A stretch of DNA of 64,000 nucleotides from Clostridia bacterium (GCA_017429165.1 JAFRPL010000015.1:1-64000), one strand, 5' to 3'; numbered from the stretch's first letter, positions 16,040 through 25,246 are shown. The notes: generated from the letters alone by a model not told the origin. Numbers and translations: made by a program.

Positions 16040-17911
16040 TCAGTCTTCCTGCGAAACGTCGGCCGCAACACTTTCTTCGGCTTCGCGAGCGTTGATCTCT
16101 ATGTAATTCTTAAGGCGCAGGTTGTGCATGTCGTAGTAGCCGTAGTAGCTGTCGGTTATGAGCTTGCTCAGCTGGTCGGACATAACGTAGCTGCGGGTGT
16201 ACTGGAACACTGCGGTCGCGGGGCAGAGTTCGGCGAGCAGTTTTTCGGCGTTTACCAGATTTTCAAGTCTCTGGCCTCTGTCGGAAACGTAAATGGTGTC
16301 TTCTATGAGCTTGTCGTAGTCGGCGTTTTCAAGTCCGGTGTAATGCGGGGTGTAGGGCTGCGCGTCGAGCGATACCGAAACGGTGTTGCCGCTCGTGGTG
16401 GTGCAGAACGGAGCGAGATAAGCAAAGGCGTCGCACGAATTGATCGCGAGGTCTATGCCTATGACGTCCCAGTTGCCCGAAGCGAGCACGTTTTGATAGT
16501 TATCGGCGTATACGCCCTGAAGTTCGACTTTGAAGCCGAGCTTTTCCCACGCCTGCTTGGCCTGTTCGGCTATTATCTCGTAAGGATTATACATCTTTAC
16601 GGATTTTTCCTTGCCGGGATGAAGTTTGTCGAGATAAAGCTCGGAGCTGCGCGGTATGAGATAGCATACCTTGAGCGTTCCGGAAGTTACGCCGCCTTCC
16701 GAAAGCAGCGATTTCGCTTTTGACTCGTCGGCGGTCGCGGAATAGATGCTGCCGACTGCGTCGCGGAAGTTGGTGCCGCGTCCGTTGGCGAAAACGCCGT
16801 CGGGAACGTAGCCGACCGAAGGTTTGTAGCCCACGCCGAGCGCGTTGACTATTGCGGTCCTGTCGAGCGCGGTCGAAAGCGCCTGACGGGTCTTGGCGTT
16901 CTTGAGCACGTTGGATCTGGTGTTGAAGAAATAAGAGTAGGTCGAAAGCAGATCGTGCGTCTGCACTTCGTTTGCGTAATTCTGATAGGTCTCTTTATTG
17001 AACACGCCGAGGAAATAGCTCTTGCCGTCCTTGTAACGGTTGTAGAAGAACTGATAGTTGTCGATGGCGTCGGGCGCGTTCTTGGCGACGGTGGTCTCCT
17101 GATAGATGCAGGTGAGGCGGTACGGGACGACGCTCTTGTCGAGACGGTCTTCCTCGGGATCGCGGTAATAGTAGTTGTTTCTTTCGAGCACGAGCTTGGT
17201 GCCTTCTTCAAGGCCCTGGACTCTGAACGGGCCGTTGCAGAGCATTATGGCGGCGTTTTTGTCCCAGTCCTGAAGGCGGTCGTAGTTCTTGCTGCCGGGC
17301 ATGTTCTGCGAAGTGGCGTAATCCATTACCTGCTGGCGTATGGGCGAAAGCGCTATGCACGAAACGGCTTCGGCGAACAGGTCGAGATCGTATTCCTGCT
17401 CGAGCTCCACGCAGAGCAGATCGTCGCTTTCGGCGTAAACGCCGAGATCGGATTCTGTCATAAGACCGGCCTTATACGCCATGGCGTTCCGTATAGGGAA
17501 CAGCAGCGAAGCATATGGCGACTGCATCTCGGGCGAAAGGATACGCGCCCACGCGTCGGCGACGTGCTGCGCCTGTACCAGGATGCCGTCGCTCCAGTAA
17601 GTTTCGTTGAGTTCGAAATATATCTTGTATATCTCGTCGCGGTCGTCGTAATAGGAATACCAGTTCTTGGCGAGCGCGCCGACAACCTTGCCGTCTTCGT
17701 CGATCGCGGTAAGCGGCTGATAAATGAGCCCGAAGATCAAGGCGGTGTCGGCAGTGTACTGCACCGCCGCGGGGTCGAGCGACTGCGGGAACGTGGAGAT
17801 ATAAACGCAGATGTTCGCGCCCTTGTCATCGTCGCCGTGAAGCGTGGTGCAGCCGGCGAGTACGCCCGCGCATACGCATACGACAAGAATAAAAGTGACG
17901 ATTCTTTTCAT
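16040..17911 (-). CDS. ABC transporter substrate-binding lipoprotein, family 5 (oligopeptide/nickel type)
   Basis: A 623-residue extracellular binding protein. The signal MKRIVTFILVVCVCAGVLAGC ends in a perfect LAGC lipobox. The mature protein has the SBP_bac_5 pattern: PQSLDPAAVQYTADTALIFGLIYQPL near residues 40-65, then GALAKNW, FELNETYWSDG and late KLGFKVELQGV. I start at 17911 because the signal peptide begins there; the frame is open for 35 further codons without a ribosome site. No permease or ATPase gene is adjacent, so its transporter must be elsewhere or it has another role. It has its own promoter and terminator. Confidence 0.88.
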   Translation of the reverse strand: MKRIVTFILVVCVCAGVLAGCTTLHGDDDKGANICVYISTFPQSLDPAAVQYTADTALIFGLIYQPLTAIDEDGKVVGALAKNWYSYYDDRDEIYKIYFELNETYWSDGILVQAQHVADAWARILSPEMQSPYASLLFPIRNAMAYKAGLMTESDLGVYAESDDLLCVELEQEYDLDLFAEAVSCIALSPIRQQVMDYATSQNMPGSKNYDRLQDWDKNAAIMLCNGPFRVQGLEEGTKLVLERNNYYYRDPEEDRLDKSVVPYRLTCIYQETTVAKNAPDAIDNYQFFYNRYKDGKSYFLGVFNKETYQNYANEVQTHDLLSTYSYFFNTRSNVLKNAKTRQALSTALDRTAIVNALGVGYKPSVGYVPDGVFANGRGTNFRDAVGSIYSATADESKAKSLLSEGGVTSGTLKVCYLIPRSSELYLDKLHPGKEKSVKMYNPYEIIAEQAKQAWEKLGFKVELQGVYADNYQNVLASGNWDVIGIDLAINSCDAFAYLAPFCTTTSGNTVSVSLDAQPYTPHYTGLENADYDKLIEDTIYVSDRGQRLENLVNAEKLLAELCPATAVFQYTRSYVMSDQLSKLITDSYYGYYDMHNLRLKNYIEINAREAEESVAADVSQED

Positions 17912-18021
17912 GTTGGGGTACCAATGCCTTTCTGTTCTTATAGAGGTAAACGCTTTACGCCCGCACGGCCGCCGCGGAGGGGTGAAACAAGCGGGCAAAA
18001 GACTATAATCATACAAAATGT

Positions 18022-18050
18022 ATTATAGCACCATAAAAGCAAAATATCAA
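18022..18050 (-). promoter_or_regulatory. Promoter of the family-5 binding lipoprotein
   Basis: Reverse strand: TTGATA (18050-18045), a 17-base spacer and TATAAT (18027-18022). The 5' leader is about 105 bases with no obvious structure. Confidence 0.8.
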
Positions 18051-18068
18051 TATATAAATAAAATCAAA

Positions 18069-18100
18069 CGCCTATATTTGTGCAGTTGCCAAAATAGGCG
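18069..18100 (-). terminator. Terminator after apgM
   Basis: Reverse strand: CGCCTAT (18100-18094) pairs with ATAGGCG (18075-18069), followed by TTTGATTTTATTT. Just upstream, an 11-bp perfect inverted repeat (18104-18132) overlaps the apgM stop codon but has no T-run. Confidence 0.65.
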
Positions 18101-18120
18101 GCGCGTTTGTTGTGCATTTT

Positions 18121-19350
18121 TCACAACAAACGTCCGGCCGTTATGTCGCCGGAAATGAAACGCGCCATAAAGTCGCTGCCTACGGGTATGTAAAGCGAAG
18201 AATGCGCCGCCTCTTTTTCGGAATATCTTTCGAACCCCGATCTTTTTCTGCCGCCGCTCGTGAACACGGCGAACGGCACCGGCTCGGGCGCGTGGGTGCG
18301 CAGACAAATCGGCGTGGGGTGGTCGGGAAGTACCGCTATGCGGTATTTTTCGCCTTTTTTCCTGAACCAGTCCATAAGGGTCCCCACTATTTTTTCGTCT
18401 ATGTTTTCAATGGCGGCGATCTTTGCGTTCACGTCGCCCTTGTGGCCGCATTCGTCGGGGGCTTCTATGTGGATATAGACCAGATCGTTGCCGCGTTCGA
18501 ACGCTTCGACGGCGGCGCGCGCCTTGGCGGAATAATCCGTGACGCATCCGCCTGTGGCGCCGGGGACGAACGGCGTTTCCATACCCGCGCATTTGCCTAT
18601 GCCTTTTATAAGATCCACCGCGCATATCACGGCGGCGCGCAGCCCGGTCTTTTCTTTGAACTGCGGCAGAGCCGGTTTTTTGCCCGGAGACCAGAACCAC
18701 AGCGAATTGGCTTTTCTCTGCCCCCTCGATTCGCGGGCTTTGTTGACCGGATGCCCGTTAAGTATCTCAAAGGAGCGTTCCATAAGATCGCGGTAGAAAT
18801 CACATTCCGGCAGGTATTCTTCTATACATTTGCCCAGGATGTCGTGCGGGCGGGAAAAGGCGTTGAAATCGGGCGCGTCGTCGACTACGAAACAGTGGCG
18901 GTAGCTCACGCCGGTGTGTATCGAAGTCCCCGCAGGGCACAGCTTTGACGCGCATTCTTCTATAAGTACGCGCGCTTCTTGTGTGGATATCTCGCCCGAG
19001 GAATGATCTATCATCGTCTTTTGCGCATACGGCTCGCCGAGATCCGAAAGGCATACCAGATTCGCGCGCACCGCGGTCTGTTCGGGGCGCAGGTCTATGC
19101 CCATGCTCATCGCCTCGAGCGGCGAGCGCCCGTGCGAATATATAAGCGGATCGTAGCCCATCACCGCGAGATTGGCGGTGTCACTTTCGGGCACCATCCC
19201 GTCCGGCACGGTCTTGAGCATACCCAGCGTCCCGCGGGAAGCTATGTAATCCATATTGGGCGTGTCGGCGGCTTCCAGGGGGGTTTTCCCCATAAGCTCC
19301 GCTATCGGGCGGTCGGCCATGCCGTCCGCCAGCACTACAAGATATTTCAT
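18121..19350 (-). CDS. apgM: Cofactor-independent phosphoglycerate mutase-like protein (ApgM; proposed homoserine kinase)
   Basis: A 409-residue member of the alkaline-phosphatase superfamily. MKYLVVLADGMADRP holds the first metal Asp (Asp9). Further motifs are ESDTANLAVMGYDP with the nucleophile region, then GHPVNKAR and IHIEAPDECGHKGD, and PDHPTP near the C-terminus with metal ligands. This subfamily catalyses 3-/2-phosphoglycerate interconversion in archaea. In bacteria lacking ThrB it has been proposed to be a homoserine kinase, and a threonine synthase gene lies 14 kb to the right. The ATG is chosen for GAGGAC upstream; it lies 4 bases after the rpiB stop. Confidence 0.85.
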   Translation of the reverse strand: MKYLVVLADGMADRPIAELMGKTPLEAADTPNMDYIASRGTLGMLKTVPDGMVPESDTANLAVMGYDPLIYSHGRSPLEAMSMGIDLRPEQTAVRANLVCLSDLGEPYAQKTMIDHSSGEISTQEARVLIEECASKLCPAGTSIHTGVSYRHCFVVDDAPDFNAFSRPHDILGKCIEEYLPECDFYRDLMERSFEILNGHPVNKARESRGQRKANSLWFWSPGKKPALPQFKEKTGLRAAVICAVDLIKGIGKCAGMETPFVPGATGGCVTDYSAKARAAVEAFERGNDLVYIHIEAPDECGHKGDVNAKIAAIENIDEKIVGTLMDWFRKKGEKYRIAVLPDHPTPICLRTHAPEPVPFAVFTSGGRKRSGFERYSEKEAAHSSLYIPVGSDFMARFISGDITAGRLL

Positions 19351-19354
19351 AGGT

Positions 19355-19783
19355 TCAGTCCTCAAATTCGTTCACTCTTCTCGCGTGCCTGCCGCCTTCA
19401 AAACCTGTCGCCAGAAAAACGCGCGCGCATTCCAGCGCGGTGTTTTCGTCCACCGCGGTCTGCCCGAAGCAGATGACGTTAGCGTCGTTGTGGCGGCGGC
19501 AGAATTCGGCGCCGTGCAGCTCGTGTATCAGCGCGGCGCGGCAGCCGCGGATCTTGTTGGCGGCTATGCTCATCCCTATGCCGCTGGTGCACACCAGCAC
19601 GCCGCGTTCGCATACGCCTTCCGCCACCGCGCGCGCCACCTTGCGCGCAAAGATGGGATAATCGCACGAATCTTTTGTGAACGTGCCCATATCGCAGATC
19701 TCGTGGCCTTCTTCGCCCAGCTTCTGCATAAGGAACGTCTTCAGTTCAAGACCGCCGTGGTCGCATCCAAACGCTATTTTCAT
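19355..19783 (-). CDS. rpiB: Ribose-5-phosphate isomerase B
   Basis: RpiB interconverts ribose 5-phosphate and ribulose 5-phosphate in the pentose phosphate pathway. The 142-residue protein starts MKIAFGCDHGGLELK (the CDHAG substrate loop reads CDHGG) and has the anion-hole motif CTSGIGMSIAANKIRGCRAAL, where the catalytic Cys is Cys65 (usual CGTGIGMSIAANK). RRHNDANVICFG follows. It overlaps tsaB by four bases (ATGA) and lies beside phosphopentomutase, which feeds ribose 5-phosphate into the same pool. Confidence 0.96.
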   Translation of the reverse strand: MKIAFGCDHGGLELKTFLMQKLGEEGHEICDMGTFTKDSCDYPIFARKVARAVAEGVCERGVLVCTSGIGMSIAANKIRGCRAALIHELHGAEFCRRHNDANVICFGQTAVDENTALECARVFLATGFEGGRHARRVNEFED

Positions 19784-20469
19784 AATTTTTCATTCCTTTC
19801 ACGTTCCGCCTGCGAAGCGCGCAGGTACACCGGCCGCAGCTCGGCGTGGGTCACGCATTCGCCCGCAAGGTATTTTTTAAGCCCCGTTTTGCATACCGAA
19901 AGCGCGTTCTGGTCTTCGGCGCACAGCGGGGGAAGTTTTATGTTGCGCCTTTCGCCGCATTTCGAATAAAACAGCCGCGCGCCGTCGCCGCAGAGGATGA
20001 CGTCGCGTTCGTTTTCGATTTCGGCGAGTATTTCTTCAAACGAAACGCATCTGTCGGCGCAGATCCGCTTTCCGTCTTTGAACAGCGCGTTGTAGAACTG
20101 GCTGCGCCTGGCGTCCATGACGGGGCAGACGACGCCGCCGAAACCCGCGCAGTTCTGAGCGAGCGATTCAAGGGTCGAGACCCCCGCGCAGGGGATATCG
20201 CGCGCAAAGGCGAACCCTTTTGCCGTCGCCACGCCGATTCGCACTCCGGTGAACGAGCCGGGCCCGACCGAAACCGCGACGAGCCCTACGTCGGCCGGCG
20301 CAGCGCCAAGAGCTTTGAGCGCGCCGTCGATGAGCGGCAGCAGCGATTCGGAATGCGTGAGCCCGTTTTTGAGCGAAAAGGAAGCGTGTTCGCTTATCGT
20401 TCCGTTTTCGGCGCGGCAGACCGCGACGGCGGCGGTGACCGCCGTGGTATCAAGTCCCAGAATTAACAT
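19780..20469 (-). CDS. tsaB: tRNA t6A37 biosynthesis protein TsaB
   Basis: TsaB is an inactive ASKHA paralogue that pairs with TsaD and TsaE to add threonylcarbamoyl to A37 of ANN-decoding tRNAs. The 229-residue protein begins MLILGLDTTAVTAAVAV (phosphate-1 loop, usually DTS/DTA). It has the GLVAVSVGPGSFTGVRIGVATAKGFAF signature (the GPGSFTGLRIG motif) around residue 70 and PVMDARRSQFYNALF near 120. The TsaE gene is five bases upstream, the standard pairing. tsaD is not in the window. Confidence 0.96.
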   Translation of the reverse strand: MLILGLDTTAVTAAVAVCRAENGTISEHASFSLKNGLTHSESLLPLIDGALKALGAAPADVGLVAVSVGPGSFTGVRIGVATAKGFAFARDIPCAGVSTLESLAQNCAGFGGVVCPVMDARRSQFYNALFKDGKRICADRCVSFEEILAEIENERDVILCGDGARLFYSKCGERRNIKLPPLCAEDQNALSVCKTGLKKYLAGECVTHAELRPVYLRASQAERERNEKL

Positions 20470-20474
20470 ACAGA

Positions 20475-20906
20475 TCAGTCCTTATATTCAACAGTTACGG
20501 TGCGTTCGTTTTCGCCCGTCGTTTCGATCTTTACGAATACCGATTCGGGCGGAAAACATTCCGCAAACAGATCGCTCCATTCGGCTACGATGACTCCGCG
20601 CCGCTCTTCGTAATCGTAAAAGCCCGTGGAATACAGGTCGTCGGCGGAGCGGATTCGGTACAAATCGAAATGGAACACGTTTTGATTTTTGCCCAGGTAT
20701 TCGTTGACAATGGCGAACGTGGGCGAATGCACGAGCTCAAGGCATTCGGGACATAGCGCCTGCACCAGCCCCGAGGTGAACACCGTCTTGCCCGCGCCGA
20801 GTCCGCCCGTAAGGCAGACGTACCGCCGCTTTTCGGCGATCGGAGCCAGATCGTACGCCACGGCCATCGTCTCTTCGGGCGAATGTGTTACGGTAACGCT
20901 TTTCAT
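20475..20906 (-). CDS. tsaE: tRNA t6A37 biosynthesis ATPase TsaE
   Basis: A small 143-residue P-loop ATPase that drives turnover of the TsaBDE complex. Walker A is GGLGAGKTVFTSGL (residues 34-47). The downstream SPTFAIVNEY and FHFDLYRI motifs and VAEWSDLF (EW motif) near residue 112 are diagnostic. It overlaps the end of deoB by four bases and is followed closely by tsaB. Confidence 0.96.
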   Translation of the reverse strand: MKSVTVTHSPEETMAVAYDLAPIAEKRRYVCLTGGLGAGKTVFTSGLVQALCPECLELVHSPTFAIVNEYLGKNQNVFHFDLYRIRSADDLYSTGFYDYEERRGVIVAEWSDLFAECFPPESVFVKIETTGENERTVTVEYKD

Positions 20907-22090
20907 TTTTTCACTTCCGGCTTTATTATCTTGTTAAGAAACGGCCTTCCGTTCGCGGGGCGCGGAACTCCGAGATAGTCGCACACCGTGCAGCCGATAT
21001 CCGAAAAAGTGGATCTTCTGCCGAAGAAACCGGGCTTTACGCGTTTGCCGAAACATATTATGGGTATGTATTCGCGCGAATGGTCGGTGGAAGGCGTGGC
21101 GGGGTCGCAGCCGTGGTCGGCGGTCACTATATACAGGTCGCCTTCGCGCATATCCGCAAAGACGTCGTCAAGCGCTTTGTCGAACTCGGTCATCGCCTTG
21201 GCGTAGCCGTCGATATCGTTGCGGTGGCCGTAAAGCTGGTCAAAATCCACTAAGTTCACAAAGCAAAGACCGCAAAAATCTTTCTTCTGCAGTTGTTTTA
21301 TGCATTCGATGCCTTCGGCGTTGCCGGAGGTGTGGTGCGATTCGGTTATGCCTCTGCCGCTGAAGACGTTTTCTATTTTACCAACGCTTATCACGTCCAT
21401 ACCGGCGGCGGAGACGAGGTCCAGTATGGTGTCCGTCTTGGGCGTGAGCGAATAGTCGCGCCGGTCGGTCGTGCGGTAGAATCCTCCCGGCTCGCCCGCA
21501 AAGGGACGCGCTATCACGCGCGCCACGCCGTGTTTGCCCTTGAGCAGGGCGCGCGCTTTTTCGCACATTTCGTAAAGCTCGGGGACCGGATATACACCGG
21601 TGTGGCAGGCGATCTGGAACACGCTGTCGGCGGAGGTGTAGACTATGGGATACCGCGTGCGAATGTGTTCCTCGCCGTAATCCTTTATGACTTCGGTGCC
21701 GGAATATGGCCTGTTGCACAGCACCTTTGTCCCCACGGCTTTTTCAAAGGCGCGTATGACTTCGTCGGGGAACCCTTCGGGATATACCGGGAACGCGCGC
21801 TTCGTGCGCACGCCGGCGATCTCCCAGTGGCCCACGATCGTGTCTTTGCCCGCGGAACGCTCGGCGGAATAGCCGTACGCGCCGCACGGTTTTGCCGCGG
21901 CCCTGCCGCATTCCAGCGTGGGCAGATTGAACAGACCGAGCCTTGTAAGGTTGGGAATATCGAGGTAAGCGCTTTTGGTGAGCGAAAGGAACGTGTTCGA
22001 ACCGGCGTCGCCGTAAAGGTCGGCGTCGGGCAGTTCGCCCGCTCCGGCGCTGTCAAGAACTATGAGAAATACGCGTTTTTTGCTTTCCAT
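20903..22090 (-). CDS. deoB: Phosphopentomutase DeoB
   Basis: DeoB interconverts (deoxy)ribose 1- and 5-phosphates in nucleoside salvage, with two manganese ions. The 395-residue length is standard. The N-terminus MESKKRVFLIVLDSAGAGELPDA holds the first metal Asp. Further motifs are GKDTIVGHWEIAG with the phosphorylated Thr (TIxGHWE), LVDFDQLYGHRND near residue 285 and TADHGCDPATPSTDHSRE. It opens the deoB-tsaE-tsaB-rpiB-apgM operon. A TATAAT is readable on the reverse strand at 22125-22120, but its -35 is poor (TTTGGC). Confidence 0.96.
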   Translation of the reverse strand: MESKKRVFLIVLDSAGAGELPDADLYGDAGSNTFLSLTKSAYLDIPNLTRLGLFNLPTLECGRAAAKPCGAYGYSAERSAGKDTIVGHWEIAGVRTKRAFPVYPEGFPDEVIRAFEKAVGTKVLCNRPYSGTEVIKDYGEEHIRTRYPIVYTSADSVFQIACHTGVYPVPELYEMCEKARALLKGKHGVARVIARPFAGEPGGFYRTTDRRDYSLTPKTDTILDLVSAAGMDVISVGKIENVFSGRGITESHHTSGNAEGIECIKQLQKKDFCGLCFVNLVDFDQLYGHRNDIDGYAKAMTEFDKALDDVFADMREGDLYIVTADHGCDPATPSTDHSREYIPIICFGKRVKPGFFGRRSTFSDIGCTVCDYLGVPRPANGRPFLNKIIKPEVKK

Positions 22091-22209
22091 ATCCCGCTCC
22101 GTTTATCATTTATTTCAGTATTATAAGTATAGCACCGCGCGCGCCAAATAACAAGTCTTTTTTTGTTAATTCGCTCATAAAATAGCAAACGAAAACGGAG
22201 AGTGTGCAT

Positions 22210-23697
22210 ATGAAAAAGAAGAAGATGCTCTGCGGCGCCGCGCTCGTCGCCGCGTTCTCTTTCGGCTGCAAAGGGCTGGGGATGCTGTTTCGGCTCTACC
22301 TCGCTTCGCGCATGGGCGCGGAAGGGATAGGGCTTTATCAGCTCGTGATGTCGGTCTACGCGCTGTTCACGTCGCTCGGCTCGGCGGGTTTCACGGTGTG
22401 CGTCTCGCGCCTCGCCGCCGAAGACGCCGAGCTCTGCGGCGTGTGCAAAGCCGCCGGGACCGCGCGTTCTTCCATGCGCGCGGCGCTGCTTTTCGGTTCG
22501 TTTTCGGCGCTTTTACTGCTTGCGCTTTCGTATCCCGTGTCGCAAATGATATCCGGCGGCGGAAAAACGCTCGCGTCGTTTCGGATACTCGCCTTTTCCA
22601 TGCCGTTCATAGCGCTTTCTTCGTGCCTGAAGGGATTCTTCCTGGCGATGCGCAAAGCGGCGGTGCCGGCTTCTTCGCAGCTGTTTGAAGAGTTGTGCAA
22701 AATAAGCGTGACCGTCGCCGTGCTCACGTTCGTTCTCGGGCGCGTGACCGATAACGGCGCGCTCTGCGCGGGGATCGCTTTCGGGCTCACCGCGGGCGAA
22801 ATCCTTTCGTTTTGTTACCTGCGTCTGTTTTTCTTCGCCGGAACGAAACGCGCCGGAAAACCTTCCGGCGGGCGCGCCGCTTCCGAAATACTGCCCGTGC
22901 TGCTTCCGCTGGCGTGCGGGAACTGGCTGACCTCGGCGCTGCACGCCGCCGAAAACGTGCTCGTTCCTTTTTGCTTTTCGCTTTATTCGGGCGACGGCGC
23001 CGCGCTCGCCGAATTCGGCGTGATACGCGGAATGGCCATACCGGTGCTGTTTTTTCCGTTCGCGTTCGTCTCGTCGTTCATCAGCATGCTCACGCCCGAG
23101 ATATCGCGGCTCAACGTCGCGGATATCCCCGCGCGCAACGCCGCCGTGGGCAGGGTGCTGCGGCTGACTTCGGTGATAAGCGTGGCGGCAGGGGCTTTGA
23201 TGTTCTTCTTCGCGAGCGAGATCAGCGTGTGCTTTTACCGCACGGAACAGGCCGTGCATTCAATAAAGACGCTTTCGCTCGTCACGCCGTTCATGTATCT
23301 CGAGACCGTGTCCGACGGCGTGCTCAAAAGCATAGGCGAGCAGACTTTCTGCATGCGCGTCACTGTCGCCAACTGCGCGCTGCGTGTGGCGGCGGTGTTC
23401 GCGTTCATCCCCCGTACGGGCGCGGAAGGATATTTGCTGCTGCTCGTGGTTTCAAACACTTTTTCGTGCTTTATGTGCGTTTTCAAGCTTATGCGCATCT
23501 GCCGTGTGCGCGGATTCTTTACGCATTTCGTATATCCCGCGTGCTGCGCCGCCGCGTCGGGAGCGGCGGCGCAATATCTGCTGCCGTCTCTGCCCGCAAT
23601 GACGCGGCTCGGCGCCGGGACCGCTTTCGCGCTCGCGCTGTTCGCGTTTGCGTCCGCGCCTCTGCTTTATAAAAATGGGAATAGAAAACCTGTATAA
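22210..23697 (+). CDS. SpoVB/MurJ-like lipid-linked oligosaccharide flippase
   Basis: A 495-residue integral membrane protein of the MOP superfamily with about 14 hydrophobic helices. The N-terminus shows the SpoVB pattern FSFGCKGLGMLFRLYLASRMGAEGIGLYQL and the GFTVCVSRLAA segment. In Clostridia such proteins (SpoVB and relatives) flip lipid II-like precursors for the spore cortex. I start at the ATG with GGAG nine bases upstream; a GTG two codons earlier is the alternative. Its last 23 bases overlap spoIIIAA, so it appears to head the spoIIIA operon, which supports a sporulation role. Confidence 0.88.
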   Translation: MKKKKMLCGAALVAAFSFGCKGLGMLFRLYLASRMGAEGIGLYQLVMSVYALFTSLGSAGFTVCVSRLAAEDAELCGVCKAAGTARSSMRAALLFGSFSALLLLALSYPVSQMISGGGKTLASFRILAFSMPFIALSSCLKGFFLAMRKAAVPASSQLFEELCKISVTVAVLTFVLGRVTDNGALCAGIAFGLTAGEILSFCYLRLFFFAGTKRAGKPSGGRAASEILPVLLPLACGNWLTSALHAAENVLVPFCFSLYSGDGAALAEFGVIRGMAIPVLFFPFAFVSSFISMLTPEISRLNVADIPARNAAVGRVLRLTSVISVAAGALMFFFASEISVCFYRTEQAVHSIKTLSLVTPFMYLETVSDGVLKSIGEQTFCMRVTVANCALRVAAVFAFIPRTGAEGYLLLLVVSNTFSCFMCVFKLMRICRVRGFFTHFVYPACCAAASGAAAQYLLPSLPAMTRLGAGTAFALALFAFASAPLLYKNGNRKPV

Positions 23698-24556
23698 ATA
23701 TCTGCCGGAACGAATATATCTGCTAATGATAAAGCTTTCGCCCGTCCTCGCGTCGCAGATCGACGAGATCCGCCTGCGCGCCGGGCGCCCCATGTCGCTC
23801 ACCACTCAAAAGGGGAACCTGTTCATAGATCCGCAAAGCCGCCTGTGCGGGCCGGCGGACGCCGTTTCGGCGACCGAAAGCGAGTTAAGAGAATGCGTGG
23901 CGCGTCTCACGCGGTCTTCGGTCTACGCCTACGAAGAATGCATCAGACGCGGATTCATCCCGCTGCCGGACGGCTCGCGGGCGGGCGTGTGCGGTGAAAC
24001 GGTCTGCGTCGGCGGCGCGATAAAGAGCGTTAAAGTCATAGACTCGGTATCGCTGCGCGTAAGCAGGTTCATACCCGACGCCGCGCGCGGCGTCTGCGCT
24101 GCGCTCAGGCGCGAACTGCTCGGGACTCTGGTATATTCGCCGCCCGGCGGCGGAAAGACCACGTTCCTGCGTTCGGCGGCGTACCTGCTTTCCACCGGCA
24201 GGGAAGCGCTGCGGGTGGGCGTGGCGGACGAGCGGGATGAGCTCATAACGCCTGAAATGAGCGCGTGTACCATCGACCGGATATCCGGATGTCCCAAGGC
24301 GCTCGCGGTGGAAATACTCACGCGCACGATGTCGCCGCAGGTGATAATCTGCGACGAGATAGGCGTATCCGGTGCGGAAGAGCTGCTCGCGGCGGCGAAT
24401 TCCGGCGTGTGCATAATCGCTTCGTGCCACGGAGCCGATATAAACGAGATAATGAGCCGTCCGCAGATAGCGGCGCTTATAAAAAGCGGCGTGTTCCGGC
24501 GTGCCGTGCGACTGCGCCGCGGCGAAAGAGCGGGGAGTGAATTGCATACTTTATGA
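23675..24556 (+). CDS. spoIIIAA: Stage III sporulation protein AA (secretion-type ATPase)
   Basis: SpoIIIAA is the ATPase of the SpoIIIA-SpoIIQ channel between mother cell and forespore. The 293-residue protein begins MGIENLYKYLPERIYLLM. It has Walker A YSPPGGGKTTFLRS near residue 155, SRFIPDAARGVC before it, and a Walker-B-like VIICDEIG near 225, resembling type II/IV secretion ATPases. I start at this ATG, where the family homology begins, inside the end of the flippase gene. The next gene overlaps by four bases. Confidence 0.95.
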   Translation: MGIENLYKYLPERIYLLMIKLSPVLASQIDEIRLRAGRPMSLTTQKGNLFIDPQSRLCGPADAVSATESELRECVARLTRSSVYAYEECIRRGFIPLPDGSRAGVCGETVCVGGAIKSVKVIDSVSLRVSRFIPDAARGVCAALRRELLGTLVYSPPGGGKTTFLRSAAYLLSTGREALRVGVADERDELITPEMSACTIDRISGCPKALAVEILTRTMSPQVIICDEIGVSGAEELLAAANSGVCIIASCHGADINEIMSRPQIAALIKSGVFRRAVRLRRGERAGSELHTL

Positions 24557-25038
24557 AACTGTTTGCGTGCGCGGTCATAGTGGCGGCGGGCTGGCTCCTG
24601 GGCGGCATGGCCGCCGAAAGCAAAAGAGCCGCGTATTATCAGGCGCGCGGGATATTGCGTCTGCTCGCGGCGCTTCGCGCGGGAATAGATTATGCCAGGA
24701 CCGACCTTTTTTCGGCGTTCGCGCGGTTTTCCGATAAGCATCTTGAAGAATGCGGCTTTATAAGCGCGCTGAACTCGGGCGCCGTATCCGCCGAAAAAGC
24801 GTGGAACGCCGCCTGTGATACGCTTTCGCCCAACGTCCCCATGCTCGCCGAGATACGGTCGATCGGCCCGATGCTCGGTATGAGCGACGCACAGACTCAG
24901 ACCGAACTCATTTCAAAGCTCGCGCTCCGGCTCGAACCGCGCGTGGAAGAATCCGGGCGCGAACTGCGCGCCAAGGCTTCGAACTACCGCATACTCGGCG
25001 CGCTGATGGGATGTATGGCGGCTATCATCATTTACTGA
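24553..25038 (+). CDS. spoIIIAB: Stage III sporulation protein AB
   Basis: A 161-residue mother-cell membrane protein with one N-terminal hydrophobic segment (residues 3-19) and a mostly helical soluble part. SpoIIIAB resembles GspF of type II secretion and belongs to the base of the SpoIIIA channel. MPLF-type helices, GPMLGMSDAQTQTELI and a final hydrophobic helix (ILGALMGCMAAIIIY) fit the family. Order and ATGA overlap with spoIIIAA confirm it. Confidence 0.93.
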   Translation: MKLFACAVIVAAGWLLGGMAAESKRAAYYQARGILRLLAALRAGIDYARTDLFSAFARFSDKHLEECGFISALNSGAVSAEKAWNAACDTLSPNVPMLAEIRSIGPMLGMSDAQTQTELISKLALRLEPRVEESGRELRAKASNYRILGALMGCMAAIIIY

Positions 25039-25051
25039 AGAAAGGCGAAGC

Positions 25052-25246
25052 ATGAACATATCACTTATCCTGAAGATAGCAGGCGTGGGGCTGACCGTGG
25101 CGGTAGCGTGCCAGATACTTCAACGTTCGGGCCGCGAGGAGCAGGCGACCTTCGTTACAGTCGCCGGCGTGATAATAGTGATGCTTATGCTGGTCGGCGA
25201 AATAAGCAAGCTGTTTTCCACGCTGCGCAGCGTTTTCGGGCTTTGA
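25052..25246 (+). CDS. spoIIIAC: Stage III sporulation protein AC
   Basis: A 64-residue protein with two membrane helices separated by the polar turn QRSGREEQATFV, which is the SpoIIIAC pattern. It is a membrane component of the feeding-tube channel. The length matches the family (about 66). Its TGA is overlapped by the TTG start of the next gene. Confidence 0.94.
   Translation: MNISLILKIAGVGLTVAVACQILQRSGREEQATFVTVAGVIIVMLMLVGEISKLFSTLRSVFGL

Noticed and set aside
17912-18016. N-terminal extension of the family-5 binding protein
   Set aside because: The extra 35 codons precede a complete lipoprotein signal peptide and have no ribosome site.
18104-18132. 11-bp inverted repeat at the apgM stop as terminator
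   Set aside because: No T-run follows on the reverse strand; the hairpin at 18069-18100 is a better terminator.
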